Program-made: the position numbers and the translations under genes
Part shown: positions 11,625-22,639 of the stretch, piece by piece
How the letters are laid out: each line of letters begins with the position of its first letter
How positions within the stretch are numbered: position 1 is the stretch's first letter
The notes under the pieces: generated by a model
What the model saw: the letters and a program-made list of their open reading frames with translations, nothing else
Database searches by the model: none
Told to the model about the DNA's origin: nothing
Source of the DNA: Eunapius fragilis
Lineage: Eukaryota; Porifera; Demospongiae; Spongillida; Spongillidae
NCBI GenBank assembly: GCA_963681505.1
Contig: OY811972.1
Location: 8,076,720-8,140,719, forward strand
DNA: 64,000 nt
Direction: 5' to 3'

Positions 11625-11732
11625 GACAATACAACTCTGCTGTATGCGGCAAGTAAGAATGGTCATCATGATGTAGTACAGACCTTGTTGGGAGCTGGTG
11701 CTGGAGTGAATATAGCAACATCTGATGGAGGG
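11625..11732 (+). CDS. Ankyrin-repeat exon B2 (108 bp, shifted donor)
   Basis: Begins DNTTLLYAASKNGHHDVVQ. The usual donor after SD (GATGTAAGT in sister exons) has become GATGGAGGG, and the next GTATGT six bases downstream makes a good donor, adding two glycines while keeping phase 0. The exon would therefore be 36 codons. If the new donor is not used the exon is dead. Confidence 0.65.
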
Positions 11733-12064
11733 GTATGTTATGGATACAGTAAAAGAGGCTACATGTGCCATTAATAAAATTTATAAAATTGCTCCCCACC
11801 CCCTCCCCCCACAACACATACATGTTCACAAAAGGTGTGCTGTTGAGATTAAAGAAGTGTGCACGTTACTGAGGTGTGTCAGGCCCAAGTGCATAGCTTA
11901 TAGGCAGGGGCAGATGTTAATGATTCAATAGGATTGTATTAACAATGTAATAACATGTATCCCACATTGGAAATCTGTGGCCTCTTATTATACTTTATGC
12001 CACATGTTCATGTGTTCAGAATGTAATTTCTAAATGTTCAATGTTGTCATTGCAATGTACATGT

Positions 12065-13390
12065 TACAAACGAGTTTCCAGTGCATCCTTTACATAACCA
12101 TCTTTGGCAGATTGTGACCTCTAGTGGCCATGCCTCTTGAATAAGTGATGGGCCACACCAGCCCTCACTGCAGCAGTGGCACCACCTGCCCACAGACTGT
12201 GCATGCCAAATACACTTGGGTCCATACCCAACTGTTCTGTCTTCTCTAGTAGCAACTCCCTAAGTCTTGTGTAGCTGATCCCCCCCCCCCCCCCCTGATT
12301 TACTCAATCACTGCCCACCTTTTGCCCAAAACACTTTGCCTTGCTCTTGTGTACACAAACCACCCATGCTGAAATATCTCTCCATGATGGCTACCAGATA
12401 TGTAGGTGTCCCTGTACGATCAACTACCAGGGAGGAACCCTCCCTGTACTGATCTGTCTTGGTAGACGTTATATTTATGGTCATGCTTTCTGTGCCAAGT
12501 GCAATATCAGAGCACTGCAACTTTAACAACTCATCACAATGCATAAAACCAGCAAATGCCACCAGTTATGAATAAGTGATGGGCCACACCAGCCAGGGGC
12601 TGACATTAATGACTCTTAATCTCTAATCTATTTCCATCCTTTAATTAGGATGAAAATCCTGAATTAAGGATAACTTTACGCTGCTCGTATCAACTTCAAT
12701 TCACATCATATTGGATATTTTGTGGGATATTGGCTTTCCTCAAAACAGTGCTAGCTAAATAGTCATTTCTTTATACTTTTTTTTCTGACTTCGATTGTAA
12801 GTGGCAGTATTATGAACCCTGCATTCAGATGTGTGGCTACCCCAGTGATCTGCAACATGGCACGCAACGCTGCCAACTTAGCTTCTGGAACCAAAACACA
12901 GCCCCGTTCCAGGTCTGCATCAAATCCCAACCACGCTGTGCTACATGTAAGTGACAGGAATCAAACTGACATACTCTCATGCAAAACCAAACCCACACAT
13001 TCAAGAGCATCCCTCACCCATGCACTGGCCTTTTTGGCCTCTATCTTACCCTTAACTGCACATATGCCATTGACCAGGTACATCACTGCTTTTAACCCCT
13101 TAGATCGCCATAGCTTAACCAAGGGTCACATAAGTTTAGAGAACACATATGGTCCATCAAAACCCAGATACTAACTCGTTCACATGACGCAGGTTAAGCA
13201 CCAAGCACTTCTTCTAACAGCGGGCTGCAAATATACGATCTAGCTGATACTGTCTGGACGTAACCCCCACTGAGCAGCTTAGCAACAGCAAGGTCCACAA
13301 ATCCTGTGTTCACCCACGCCGACTGCTGATTTGTTCTTGTATACACCGTAGGTTTGGAGTAGAACGGTATCACATACCCTTCCCATTTCC
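12065..13390 (-). mobile_element. DIRS-like retroelement fossil, copy B
   Basis: Contains a tyrosine-recombinase segment (12308-12562, LLKLQCSDIALGTESMTINI, ...TKTDQYREGSSLVV), a reverse-transcriptase/RNase H piece (12812-13175, antisense to the frame at 41071-41349) and an N-terminal RT piece (13194-13385, GYVIPFYSKP, FVDLAVAKLLSGGY). The parts are incomplete and rearranged relative to the longest copy at 38220-41400. Broken at several points. Confidence 0.65.
12280..12295. repeat. Poly-C tract inside the recombinase end of DIRS-like copies
   Basis: Sixteen C in a row just after GTAGCTGAT. The same position is a C tract in the copies at 28872-28887, 38446-38461 and 22422-22448 (27 C) and a short interrupted one at about 20985. 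Confidence 0.9.
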
Positions 13391-14287
13391 CACTATGACT
13401 TTGTATGGGAGCGTGCTTCACATCTTCAGATCATGATGCATTTACTCATATTTGTTTGCCTTTGGATGAATGTTGCTTTTACCATTTAGTACGAAATATG
13501 CAGTCCTGAATAATTAATGTAGTTCAACTTGATACCTTTTTTGTCTGATACAGATATTATTGACATCTAACTTAATTGGAGCCCATCGTTAATGATCATT
13601 TTTGTGGGTGGTGAAAGGGTTAAACACTAAAGTGCTGATTTCAAAATTTGGATTCATATGGAAGTTTTAAACATCAAGGGAAGACTAATATCTTGCGTTT
13701 GTGTTAATGAAAATAAAATTTCAGTGTATAGATAACTATGATGTGGCAGCCATATTTATTTTTTACCTCAGCTTATATTACTAAGTGGTGGTAAGTGTGT
13801 TACATAACTATCATACAACAGCTATCAACACTGAGGTTTATTTATGCCTCAAGTGTATCTTTGATAGTCTATGCCAGCCACAAATGCCACATGCATGTAA
13901 GATCTTTTAGTGCATTGAGTAGTACATGTATCAATGGTGAGAGCTTCCTAAAATACCACAAACCACTTAGATCTCTTAACAACACAATTTGTTCATTCAC
14001 AGCAATTTACATGGGATACATGTACATGTACATGTCAATTTGACTTAGTTAACGAATTTATGCATTTAGTTGTGTCAGCCAGACATTGTTTGGCAAATTT
14101 ACTTCAGCTGACTAACCAGGTCAGTCAACAGAGGAGACGGTCTACTATCTGCACACATTATGAACTGTAGCATGCACAATCATTTGTTGTTTGGACTTAA
14201 ATTGACGTGTGCATACATGTACTTACACAACTATTACTTGTAAACACAAAGGACTGGTCATTAATAAATTGATCACTCTTGTATTAG
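13390..14287 (+). repeat. Duplicated intron upstream of exon A3
   Basis: No gene. Co-linear with 5990-6959, with small deletions and a (TACATG)n expansion near 13998-14035. Confidence 0.85.
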
Positions 14288-14386
14288 GACGGTCAGAGTC
14301 CATTGTGGACAGCAAGTTTCAATGGACACCTTGAAGTAGTAAAGGAACTCATTGAAGCAGGAGCTGATATCAATCAGGCTGATAAG
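14288..14386 (+). CDS. Ankyrin-repeat exon A3 (99 bp)
   Basis: DGQSPLWTASFNGHLEVV...GADINQADK, 33 residues, phase 0/0, between TATTAG and GTTGGTATG. Same protein sequence as A5 (36021-36119). Confidence 0.85.
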
Positions 14387-14510
14387 GTTGGTATGAAATG
14401 ATCTGCTCCATTTACAATGTAGTGGTCAGCATGTACTGGTACTTTAACATGATTTAGAATAAAACATCTTTGGAAAACACTCCACTTTTTAAATACAAAC
14501 CTGTTGTGCA

Positions 14511-14512
<2 letters not shown>

Positions 14513-14585
<73 letters not shown>
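14513..14585. repeat. (TG)n microsatellite between A3 and B3
   Basis: About 73 bp of TG repeats at the position equivalent to 7189-7252. Confidence 0.95.
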
Positions 14586-14590
<5 letters not shown>

Positions 14591-14841
14591 CACGCCACGT
14601 AATAAGTAAAATTGAAATACCCCATAACACAACAGGCATAGTTACTGAATAATGAAATACATGTACCATTGCTACATATAATGCTGATCTGGTGATGTTG
14701 TCATTTCTACACCCTCCCAACATGCACCTTCTCCCTCTGTACTTCTCTCATTCACTTCTCTTCCATATTCACTTTCAAACTGTTCTCCCTTCTTACATGT
14801 ATGTGCTCCTGTGATGCCTTTGTTCCTTCTCTCCTTACCAG

Positions 14842-14943
14842 AACAATGCAACTCCACTGTTTGTGGCAAGTCAGAATGGTCATCATGATGTAGTACAGAC
14901 CTTGTTGGGAGCTGGTGCTGGAGTGAATATAGCAAGATCTGAT
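14842..14943 (+). CDS. Ankyrin-repeat exon B3 (102 bp)
   Basis: NNATPLFVASQNGHHDVVQ...NIARSD; acceptor TTACCAG, donor GTAAGTGATG, phase 0/0. Forms an A-B pair with A3. Sequence 14944-15300 downstream is intron, a copy of about 7603-7940. Confidence 0.85.
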
Positions 14944-15299
14944 GTAAGTGATGTTTAGTTGTGGAGAGATGTATATGGACTAATGAGGGTATGGAGGGAT
15001 GTTATAAGGATGCAGTGGCAGAGGGCTACATGTACCATTAATAAAAATGCTGCCCACCCTACAACACATACATTTATATATTCAACGTTGTCGTGTTTTA
15101 GATCATATTGAACGATGACGCTTCGTTGTGTGCTGAAGTTTAGTGGATATTTCAGCTGCTCTACCGTTAGCGTGCATGGTATTCATTGCGTGCAGCCGTA
15201 ATTTTCTGGCCCAACTAAAAACTCGGTCAGTTTAAATGTCTTGGCCCACTCAAAGAGATGAGATGGTGCAATAAATGACGGTAGAATAAAAATGTGACC

Positions 15300-15751
15300 T
15301 TTTTACATATCCATACATGTACACAAAAGGTGTGCTATCTAGCACTACCCAGCCACATACAGCACAATTCACAGAGAACTGCCTCGGTGTCATACATGTA
15401 GTACTCCAGGCTTATCTGTCATCCGTTAAGGAAATCTCCTTATTTGACCAAACACATCATTGCATCAACACTGCACAAAACTGTGGCCCTTTTCACATAA
15501 CCATAGGTGTAGCGTCACCTGTGCACACCATCTTAATAAGACACAATAGACAAACAGAGAACGGGCTGACCAGTTGGGAGTTATATTCCCAACGCTTAGT
15601 AACCGACAAACGAGTTTCCAGTGTATCCTTTACATAACCATCCTTGGCAGATTGTGACCTCTAGTGGCCATGCCTCTTGAATAAGTGATGGGCCACACCA
15701 GCCCTCACTGCAGCAGTGGCACCACCTGCCCACAGATTATGCATGCCAAAT
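15300..15751 (-). mobile_element. DIRS-like fossil copy C, left part (host of the LTR element)
   Basis: Same sequence as 8340-8790. It is cut at GCATGCCAAAT by the LTR element at 15752-20905 and resumes at 20906. Uninterrupted sister copies (for example 28795-28815) read straight through GCCAAATACACTTGG, which proves the nesting order. Confidence 0.75.
15747..15751. repeat. Target-site duplication CAAAT (left)
   Basis: CAAAT directly precedes the left LTR and is repeated at 20906-20910 after the right LTR. Sister copies without the insertion have it once. Confidence 0.9.
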
Positions 15752-16070
15752 TGTAAGGGTCTGGGAACCCTTATGTAAATTAATTACATGTACGTACGAA
15801 TAATTACGTAACAGATAACATAGGAGCTTGGCGGGACGTTGCAGCAGTTAGAAGAGAACAATCCGTGTCCGCTGACCCCTTCGGGAATCGACGGCAAGAA
15901 TCCGATTGGACGATGTGTATGTATCAAGACTATATAAATGTGTAGTGGAGTGTGTATAAGTCATGATGCGCCTACCTATCAAGGTTTTATACCCTTACGG
16001 TCAGGGATATAGCGCAAGCCGTCGAGTCGCGCTCCGAACGGAACGAGTCTAGCTAGGAGAACCTCTTACA
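15752..16070 (+). repeat. 5' LTR
   Basis: 319 bp, starts TGTAAGGG and ends CTCTTACA. Contains a TATATAAA box at about 15931-15938. Matches 20587-20905 without gaps. Confidence 0.95.
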
Positions 16071-16072
16071 TT

Positions 16073-16089
16073 TGGTGGCAGCGGTGGGA
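16073..16089 (+). promoter_or_regulatory. Primer-binding site, probably tRNA-Leu
   Basis: TGGTGGCAGCGGTGGGA starts two bases after the 5' LTR. Its complement ends CCACCGCTGCCACCA, the acceptor end I know from eukaryotic tRNA-Leu (AAG type) plus CCA. The match to tRNA-Leu is from memory. Confidence 0.75.
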
Positions 16090-16141
16090 TACTACAGTCG
16101 TGCGAAACGCGACGGAACTCATGAAGTTCGTATAGGCGTTT

Positions 16142-17110
16142 ATGACAACACGTTCAGGACTTTTGTTCAGAGCAGAGACGACGATGGCGGAAATGGAGGT
16201 GGCATCGATGAACGACGTTCTAAGGTTGCTCCAGGAGACCCAGCAGAGGCAGGTCGAGGCAGAGCAACGACGGGAGGAGGAAAGGAAACAGGAGCGTCGG
16301 GAGGCAGAGTGGATACGGCGAGAGGAAAGCGAGCGACAGTTATAATGGTTCGCTAAGCTGATGGAAAGGACTGAGTTACGGACGAGGAAAGGGCCGAGCG
16401 AGAAGTACGTGCAGCTAGTACGACTGACGGAGAAGGACGACATAGAGACCTACTTTACCACCTTCGAGAGGGTGATGGAAGCCTACGAAATTGACAAGTC
16501 GAGATGGGCTTTCAAGCTGGCTCCATACCTTAGTGGTAAGGCTCAGCAAGCGTACGCGTCCTTATCTGCAGAAGAGGCCGCACAGTATGCCAGCGTGAAG
16601 GAGGCAGTCTTTCACCCTACGACATTAAGGAGGAGACCTATCGACAGAGGTTTAGGTCTATGCGGAAGGGACCAGGAGAAACCTACCGAGAGCAGGCGAG
16701 CAAGCTATACGACATGGCCAAGAAGTGGCTAAAAGGGTGCACCACCGTGGATGAACTGCTGGACGCTGTCGTCAAGGAGCAGTTGGTTGACACCTTGCCA
16801 CAAGCTCTGAAGGTGTGGGTGAACGAGAGAGAACCAAGCTCAAGCAAGGAAGCGGGAGAGCTTGCAGACAGCTACCTGCAGGCTCGAGGAATAGAAAGAG
16901 GAGGGGCCGGAGGTGGAGAAAGGGTACCGGTGGACAGAGGACAACCGTATCCTAGAAAAGAAAGGGTTGAAGAGGCTGAGAAGGTTTAGAGAAACTCTGG
17001 AGACCGAGGATACCAGAGGGAACAAGAAGGAAGTGGAAAAGGAGGAGTCAGAGGACACGGCAACGTCAAGTGCTATAACTGCAGCAAGACGGGCCACCTC
17101 TCGAGGAATT
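16142..17110 (+). pseudogene. gag region with CCHC zinc knuckle (fossil)
   Basis: Part of the LTR element. Capsid-like helical sequence (FTTFERVMEAYEIDKSRWAF, YRQRFRSMRKGPGETY-type blocks) is followed by a zinc knuckle CYNCSKTGHLSRNC at about 17070-17111. The preceding segment is rich in Arg/Glu. The region is broken. Confidence 0.7.
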
Positions 17111-17178
17111 GCCCGGAGAAAGCGCTGTACAGCCGCAGTCGGGAAAACTACAAAACGTGTCGGCAGGCAGATCGAGCA

Positions 17179-17520
17179 GTGCTGCGTTCCGGATTGGTGG
17201 AAGGGAACAAGGTCCAGGATATTGTGCTGGATACAGGGTGCTCAAGGACAATGATAAGAAAAGACCTGGTACCAACAACGAAGATGCTGGACGATGCGGT
17301 CATGGTGCAGTGTGCGCACGGAGACACGGTGGCGTACCCATTGGCAGTGGTAGAACTCATAGTAGACGGTCTACCCCTAACGGTGGAAGCAGCTCTGTCG
17401 GATACTTTGCCCACGGCGGTCCTACTGGGACGAGACGTGCCGGAACTGAACGAACTGTTGGGTAGATGTAAAGTTAGGAAGCTGCAGGACACACCAGGCA
17501 AGGATGAGGCGATGATGGTC
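17179..17520 (+). pseudogene. Aspartic protease domain (fossil)
   Basis: Part of the LTR element. Has the active-site block VLDTGCSRTMI and the later hydrophobic AVLLGRDVPEL typical of retropepsins. It is followed by an acidic, Gln/Glu-rich spacer (17520-17766). Confidence 0.85.
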
Positions 17521-17778
17521 ACAACCCGATATGGTGCGAGAAAACGGAGGGAACTAGAGGAGGAGCTTCAGGAGCAGGGAGTGGAACCACAGGTGCAGAG
17601 CGAGGCGGAGAGTGCGGTGGAGAGGCCCGAGCAGGCAACAGAACTGGAGGCTGTCCTGGGGGATGCTGAGACTGAGAGGCAGGATCAGGTCCAAGACCCG
17701 GCAACAGTACTACAAGAAGACCCGTGGAAAGATGGCCTGGACGATGAGCTGCTGGAGGGCGGATGAACGCGACGACGA

Positions 17779-19290
17779 ATGACTCGAGCAGAGAAACGCC
17801 AGGAACGGAGAAAATGGTGGCATCGAGAAGATGGAACACAAGATCTCAACTTCGGGGCGGCGGAGCTACGACAGCTCCAGCAAACCGACGAAAGTTTAGC
17901 TGGAAAACGGCAACTGGTCAAAGTTGGACATCCTGGGTTCGTGGAGAAAGACTCCCTTATGTATAGAATACAGGGACAAGGGGAAGAAGAGGAGAGGAAA
18001 CAGTTGATCCTCCCAAAGAAATGCAGAGAAGCAGTTCTCATGATGGCCCATGAAATTCCGATAGCGGGACACCTGGGAAAATGCAGAACCACCAAGAGGC
18101 TGCTGCAAAGGTTCTACTGGCCAAATATTTACCAGGACGTGGCCAACCTCTACAGAAACTGTACTAGGTGTCAGAAGGCGCATAACAGACGTGCACAACC
18201 AGTTCCCCTGGTTCCACTACCGATCATGTCGGAGCCGTTCTCACGCATAGCCATGGACATTGTGGGACCTCTACCACGAAGCAGCAAGGGACACAAATAC
18301 ATCCTGGTCATATGCGACTATGCAACTCGTTACCCGGAGGCCGTACCATTGAGAACTTGTGATGCAGAAGCTGTGGCAGAGGAACTGGGAAAACTATTCA
18401 GCCGAGTAGGCATCCCAAAGGAAGTATTAACGGATCAAGGGACCAACTTTACCTCCCAACTGTTGGTAGAGCTCTACCGTTTGCTGAACGTCCACGGTAT
18501 CCGGACAACTCCGTACCACCCTCAAACCGACGGCCTTGTAGAGCGATTCAACCAGACTTTGAAGGCCATGCTGCGAAGAACGGTGACAGAAGAGGGAAAA
18601 GACTGGGACAAACTTTTACCCTATCTGCTCTTTGCTTATCGTGAGGTGCCACAGGCGTCTACGGGATTTTCTCCCTTCGAATTACTGTATGGAAGAGCAG
18701 TACGGGGTTCACTGGATGTTATCAAGGCAACGTGGGAAGCAGACGAAAAGAGCGACGAGAGCGTGGTGTTGTACGTGTTGTCAATTCAGGAAAGGCTAAC
18801 AAAGATGGCTGAGCTGGTGAAGGACAACATGGACAAAGCACAAGAGACTCAGAAGAAATGGTATGATCTCAACGCGAGGGAGCGCAGCTTTGAAGTGGGT
18901 GAAAAGGTTCTGGTCCTACTCCCGACATCTACTCACAAGTTACTAGCACAGTGGCAGGGACCCTACGACGTTGTGAAGAAGATCAACAAGGTGATCTACG
19001 AGGTGGAGATGCAGAACAAGAGGAAAAGACTCCGGCGTTTCCACATCAATATGCTGCGGAAGTGGTATGAACCACTGGCAACCAGCTACTGGGTGCAAGA
19101 CGTAGAAGGAGAAGAAGAGCTTCACCTATGGAGCGAAGAGGCTGAGGGGGAACAAACGTATGAAATCGCAAAACATCTCACCAAGGAGCAGCGTGCCGAG
19201 TTACGACACCTTCTGGAGCAGTACAAGGACACCTTGCATGACAAACCAGGAAGGACACGGGTAGCGGAACACGTTATAGATACTGGTACA
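17779..19290 (+). pseudogene. Integrase upstream of RT (fossil)
   Basis: Part of the LTR element. The HHCC zinc domain (AHEIPIAGHLGK, CTRCQKAH) lies at about 18030-18180. The catalytic core follows, with MDIVGPLPRSS, LTDQGTNFTS and DGLVERFNQTLK at about 18250-18570, then a C-terminal region with GPYDVVKKI (18955-19080). Placing this before RT is the diagnostic of Gmr1-like elements. Confidence 0.9.
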
Positions 19291-20581
19291 GCTAAACCAG
19301 TAAAACTACCACCATACAGACTACCGTATGCATACAGGGACCTGGTACAGAAAGAGCTGAAGGAGATGGTGAAGGATGCATGGAATCGCCACAACGTCAA
19401 ACAGTGAATGGGCATCCCCCATAGTTCTAGTCCCTAAGAAGGACGGAGGGATCCGGTTCTGTGTCGACTACAGGAGGCTGAACGCAGTCTCAGCAGCAGA
19501 CTGCTATCCAATGCCACGAGTGGACAAACTAATCGATAGACTGGGTACGGCCAAGTTCATATCGACATTGGATCTGGCACGGGGATACTGGCAGGTTCCC
19601 ATGGCGACAGAGTCGAGAAAGAAAACGGCATTCGTGACACCTTTCGGCCAGTTTGAGTTCACCGTGATGCCGTTTGGTCTCAATGGTGCACCGTCTACCT
19701 TTCAGCGCATGATGGACCGAGTGTTGCAAGGATTGGAGGCGTGGTCGGCAGCATATATAGACGATGCAGTCGTCCAGTGTGCCGCCTGGAGCGAGCATGT
19801 AACGGCCCTACAAGCAGTACTGAAGAGGCTTCAGGAGGCGGGGCTGACAGCCAAACCCAGCAAGTGCCATTTCGGCATGGACGAATGCACCTACTTGGGG
19901 CACATAGTGGGAAATGGTCATGTCCGGCCGGAGAAAGGCAAGGTAGCAGCAGTGGAGGCGTTTCCCGTGCCCAAGACGAAGAAGGACGTTAGAGCATTCC
20001 TGGGCCTTACGGGATACTACCGCAAGTTCATCCCAGAGTACACTACCCTAGCCGCCCCACTGACAGAGCTCACCAAGAAGGACAAGCCCAATTGCCTGAT
20101 ATGGAGCTCAGAATGTGCAGAGGCATTCGAGGCCTTGAAACGTCACCTGTGCACAAGCCCAGTGCTAAAGTGTCCAGATTTCGAACGTCCCTTCGTACTG
20201 CAGACGGATGCATCCGATTGGGGGGTTGGAGCTGTGCTGTCTCAGATGGATGAGGATGACAACGAGCACCCGGTGGCCTACTTCAGTAAGAAACTACTAC
20301 CACGGGAATGGCGGTACTCCACAGTTGAAAAAGAGTGCCTGGCAATCAAGCTAGCCACCCATGCGTTCCGGGTATACTTACTAGGAAAACCCTTCACCGT
20401 CCAGACGGACCATCACGCTCTGGAGTGGCTCGATCGTCTGAAAGAAGACAACGCGAGACTCACAAGATGGAGTTTGGCCCTACAACCGTATCAATTCAAG
20501 GTGAAATATCGCCAAGGACGACTCAACGGTAATGCAGATGCCTTGTCGCGACAAGCCAGCTTGTCACCGGAGGAAGGGTAG
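19290..20581 (+). pseudogene. Reverse transcriptase and RNase H (fossil)
   Basis: Part of the LTR element. RT has SPIVLVPKKDGGIRFCVDYR, the PFGLNGAPSTFQ block and the catalytic YIDD at about 19755-19770; RNase H follows with TDASDWGVGAVL (about 20205-20240), EKECLAIK and TDHHALEWL. The frame ends at 20581, six bases before the right LTR. Confidence 0.9.
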
Positions 20582-20586
20582 AGGAG
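20568..20586 (+). promoter_or_regulatory. Polypurine tract
   Basis: GGAGGAAGGGTAGAGGAG directly precedes the 3' LTR and would prime plus-strand synthesis. Confidence 0.75.
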
Positions 20587-20905
20587 TGTAAGGGTCTGGG
20601 AACCCTTATGTAAATTAATTACATGTACGTACGAATAATTACGTAACAGATAACATAGGAGCTTGGCGGGACGTTGCAGCAGTTAGAAGAGAACAATCCG
20701 TGTTCGCGGACCCCTTCGGGAATCGACGGCAAGAATCCGTTTGGACGATGTGTATGTATCAAGACTATATAAATGTGTAGTGGAGTGTGTATAAGTCATG
20801 ATGCGCCTACCTATCAAGGTTATATACCCTTATGGTCAGGGATATAGCGCAAGCCGTCGAGTCGCGCTCCGAACGGAACGAGTCTAGCGAGGAGAACCTC
20901 TTACA
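20587..20905 (+). repeat. 3' LTR
   Basis: 319 bp, TGTAAG...CTTACA, six substitutions from the 5' LTR, followed by the CAAAT duplication at 20906-20910. Confidence 0.95.
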
Positions 20906-21560
20906 CAAATACACTTGGGTCCATACCCAACTGTTCTGTCTTCTCTAGTAGCAGCTCCCTAACTCATAAGTCTTGTGTACCTGATCCACCCCCTGATTTA
21001 CACAATTGCTGCCCACCTACAAACAACAGCATACAAGTGACTCGCTATCACTCACATTCAATCTGTGTACTCCCATCGAATGTATATCTGGGGGGGAAAA
21101 ATCACGTCTGAGTAAAAGCGCTAACAAGAAATTGAACTACTATATGCAGTTGGACCACCATACTACACTAGTAGACTTGACTATAGCACACCAGCACACC
21201 ATGTTCCGTCTTACTGACACTAAGAACTCACTGGCCACACCCATTGACCCATGGGCCCTCATAGCAGGCAGGAATATATGCCCTTCCATATAAGGGCTTC
21301 AACATAACTCATGTTCATGTAGACATCTTGTTTATGTATACCAGCTGCAAACATCCTACCTGATACACTACACCTCCTCACACTCACATACCACACTCAT
21401 CCACCCTCCCTCACTGGCCACACCCATTGATCCTCACAACTCTACCAGGCTTGCCACCACTCACTGGCTTACTACTAACAGTCTGACATTAACATATAAT
21501 ATAACAATCTTTAACAATTCTGTTTGGAGTAGAACGGTATCACATACCCTTCCCGTATTA
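20906..21560 (-). mobile_element. DIRS-like fossil copy C, right part
   Basis: Resumes the element cut at 15751. It matches 38375-39480 (with a large internal deletion) and then runs without interruption into sequence that in copy F lies on both sides of an insertion (39485-40505). A fragment of the RT N-terminal region follows near 21520-21560. Confidence 0.65.
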
Positions 21561-22136
21561 AATCAAGATCCACTCTGGGTCACATAGCACATCCACCCAA
21601 AACTGTACATGCTGTCTCACCCAATTGGAATTCCCAACATCTGCCGATAGAAGTTTTTATGGCATACCTTAATGTAAAGAGCCCCAAATTTATCTCAGTT
21701 AACGGGTAAGTGATTAATAAAAGTGTACCAACCAAGCACAGGTTATCACAACCCTTGATGACCAAAGCAGATTGATGGTGTGGGGTGTAGGCATGCCAAC
21801 ATGTACATGTAGCTCTATTCATAATAATATTATGAATTACCCTATCAGTCTACATGTACATGTACATGTACAATGTAGACCATGGTGGGTCAAGGCCCAT
21901 GACCTCAGTCCTTACCCTAATACCACAAGCCATGTTTACCAACATCTGTACAGAGTACTTGCTGCAATACATCATATACAAATTGATCTGGTGATGTTGT
22001 CATTTCTACACCCTCCCAACATGCACCTTCTCCCTCTGTACTTCTCCCATTCACTTCTCTTCGTCATTTTCACTTTCAAACTGTTCTCCCTTCTTATGTG
22101 CATCTGTGATGCCTTTGTTCCTTCTCTCCTTACCAG
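21561..22136 (+). other. Intron before exon B4
   Basis: No gene. It holds repeat pieces shared with 29900-30050 and 33175-33230 (ACCAAGCACAGGTTATCACA), (TACATG)n near 21851-21872 and the pyrimidine-rich B-exon acceptor block. Confidence 0.6.
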
Positions 22137-22238
22137 GACAATAGAACTCCACTGTATGTGGCAAGACGGAATGGTCATCATGATGTAGTACAGACCTTGT
22201 TGGGAGCTGGTGCTGGAGTGAATATAGCAAGATCTAAT
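22137..22238 (+). CDS. Ankyrin-repeat exon B4 (102 bp)
   Basis: DNRTPLYVARRNGHHDVVQ...NIARSN, phase 0/0, acceptor TTACCAG and donor GTAAGTGATG. RR replaces the usual SQ before NG, so this repeat differs on its binding surface. No A exon lies nearby. Confidence 0.85.
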
Positions 22239-22421
22239 GTAAGTGATGTTTAGTTGTGTAGAGATGTATATGGACTAATGAGGGTATGGAGGGATGTTAT
22301 AAGGATGCAGTGGCAGAGGGCTACATGTATGTAGTCCAGCAGCTCTAACGTGTATTTAAACTGTGTTTGTGCACAATCAAGTGATTCTTTCACCACATTA
22401 ATCACCGATCGTTACACTAAT

Positions 22422-22625
22422 CCCCCCCCCCCCCCCCCCCCCCCCCCCTGATTTACACAATCACTGCCCACCTTTGCCCAAAACACTTTGCCATGCTCTT
22501 GTGTACACAAACCACCCATGCTGAAATATTTCTCCATCATGGCTACCAGGTATGTAGGTGTCCCTGTACAATCAATTACCAGGGAGGAACCCTCCCTGTA
22601 CTAATATGTCTTGCTAGACACTCTT
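22422..22625 (-). mobile_element. DIRS-like fossil copy D (recombinase middle)
   Basis: Starts with a 27-base C run and matches 12296-12470 and 38462-38640. Broken fragment. Confidence 0.6.
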
Positions 22626-22639
22626 GTGTTCATAACGGT

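Larger units (their letters stand above)
15752..20905 (+). mobile_element. Gmr1-like Ty3/gypsy LTR retrotransposon fossil, nearly whole
   Basis: 5154 bp with two 319-bp LTRs (TGTAAG...CTTACA), 5-bp target duplication CAAAT, primer-binding site and polypurine tract. Internal order is gag, protease, integrase, reverse transcriptase, RNase H: the integrase lies upstream of RT, as in the Gmr1 clade and unlike ordinary Ty3/gypsy elements. The LTRs differ at six of 319 positions (about 98 % identity), so the insertion is fairly young. There is no envelope-like frame; RNase H ends within a few bases of the right LTR. The coding region looks close to whole but is interrupted at a handful of points. 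GC content is clearly higher than in the surrounding DNA. It is nested in a DIRS-like fossil in an ankyrin-gene intron. Confidence 0.93.

Noticed and set aside
16073-16090. tRNA gene at the LTR edge
   Set aside because: Only the 17-18 bases complementary to a tRNA 3' end are present; this is a primer-binding site.
16066-19415. Long antisense frames in the LTR element
   Set aside because: Shadows of GC-rich coding sequence on the plus strand; no motifs.
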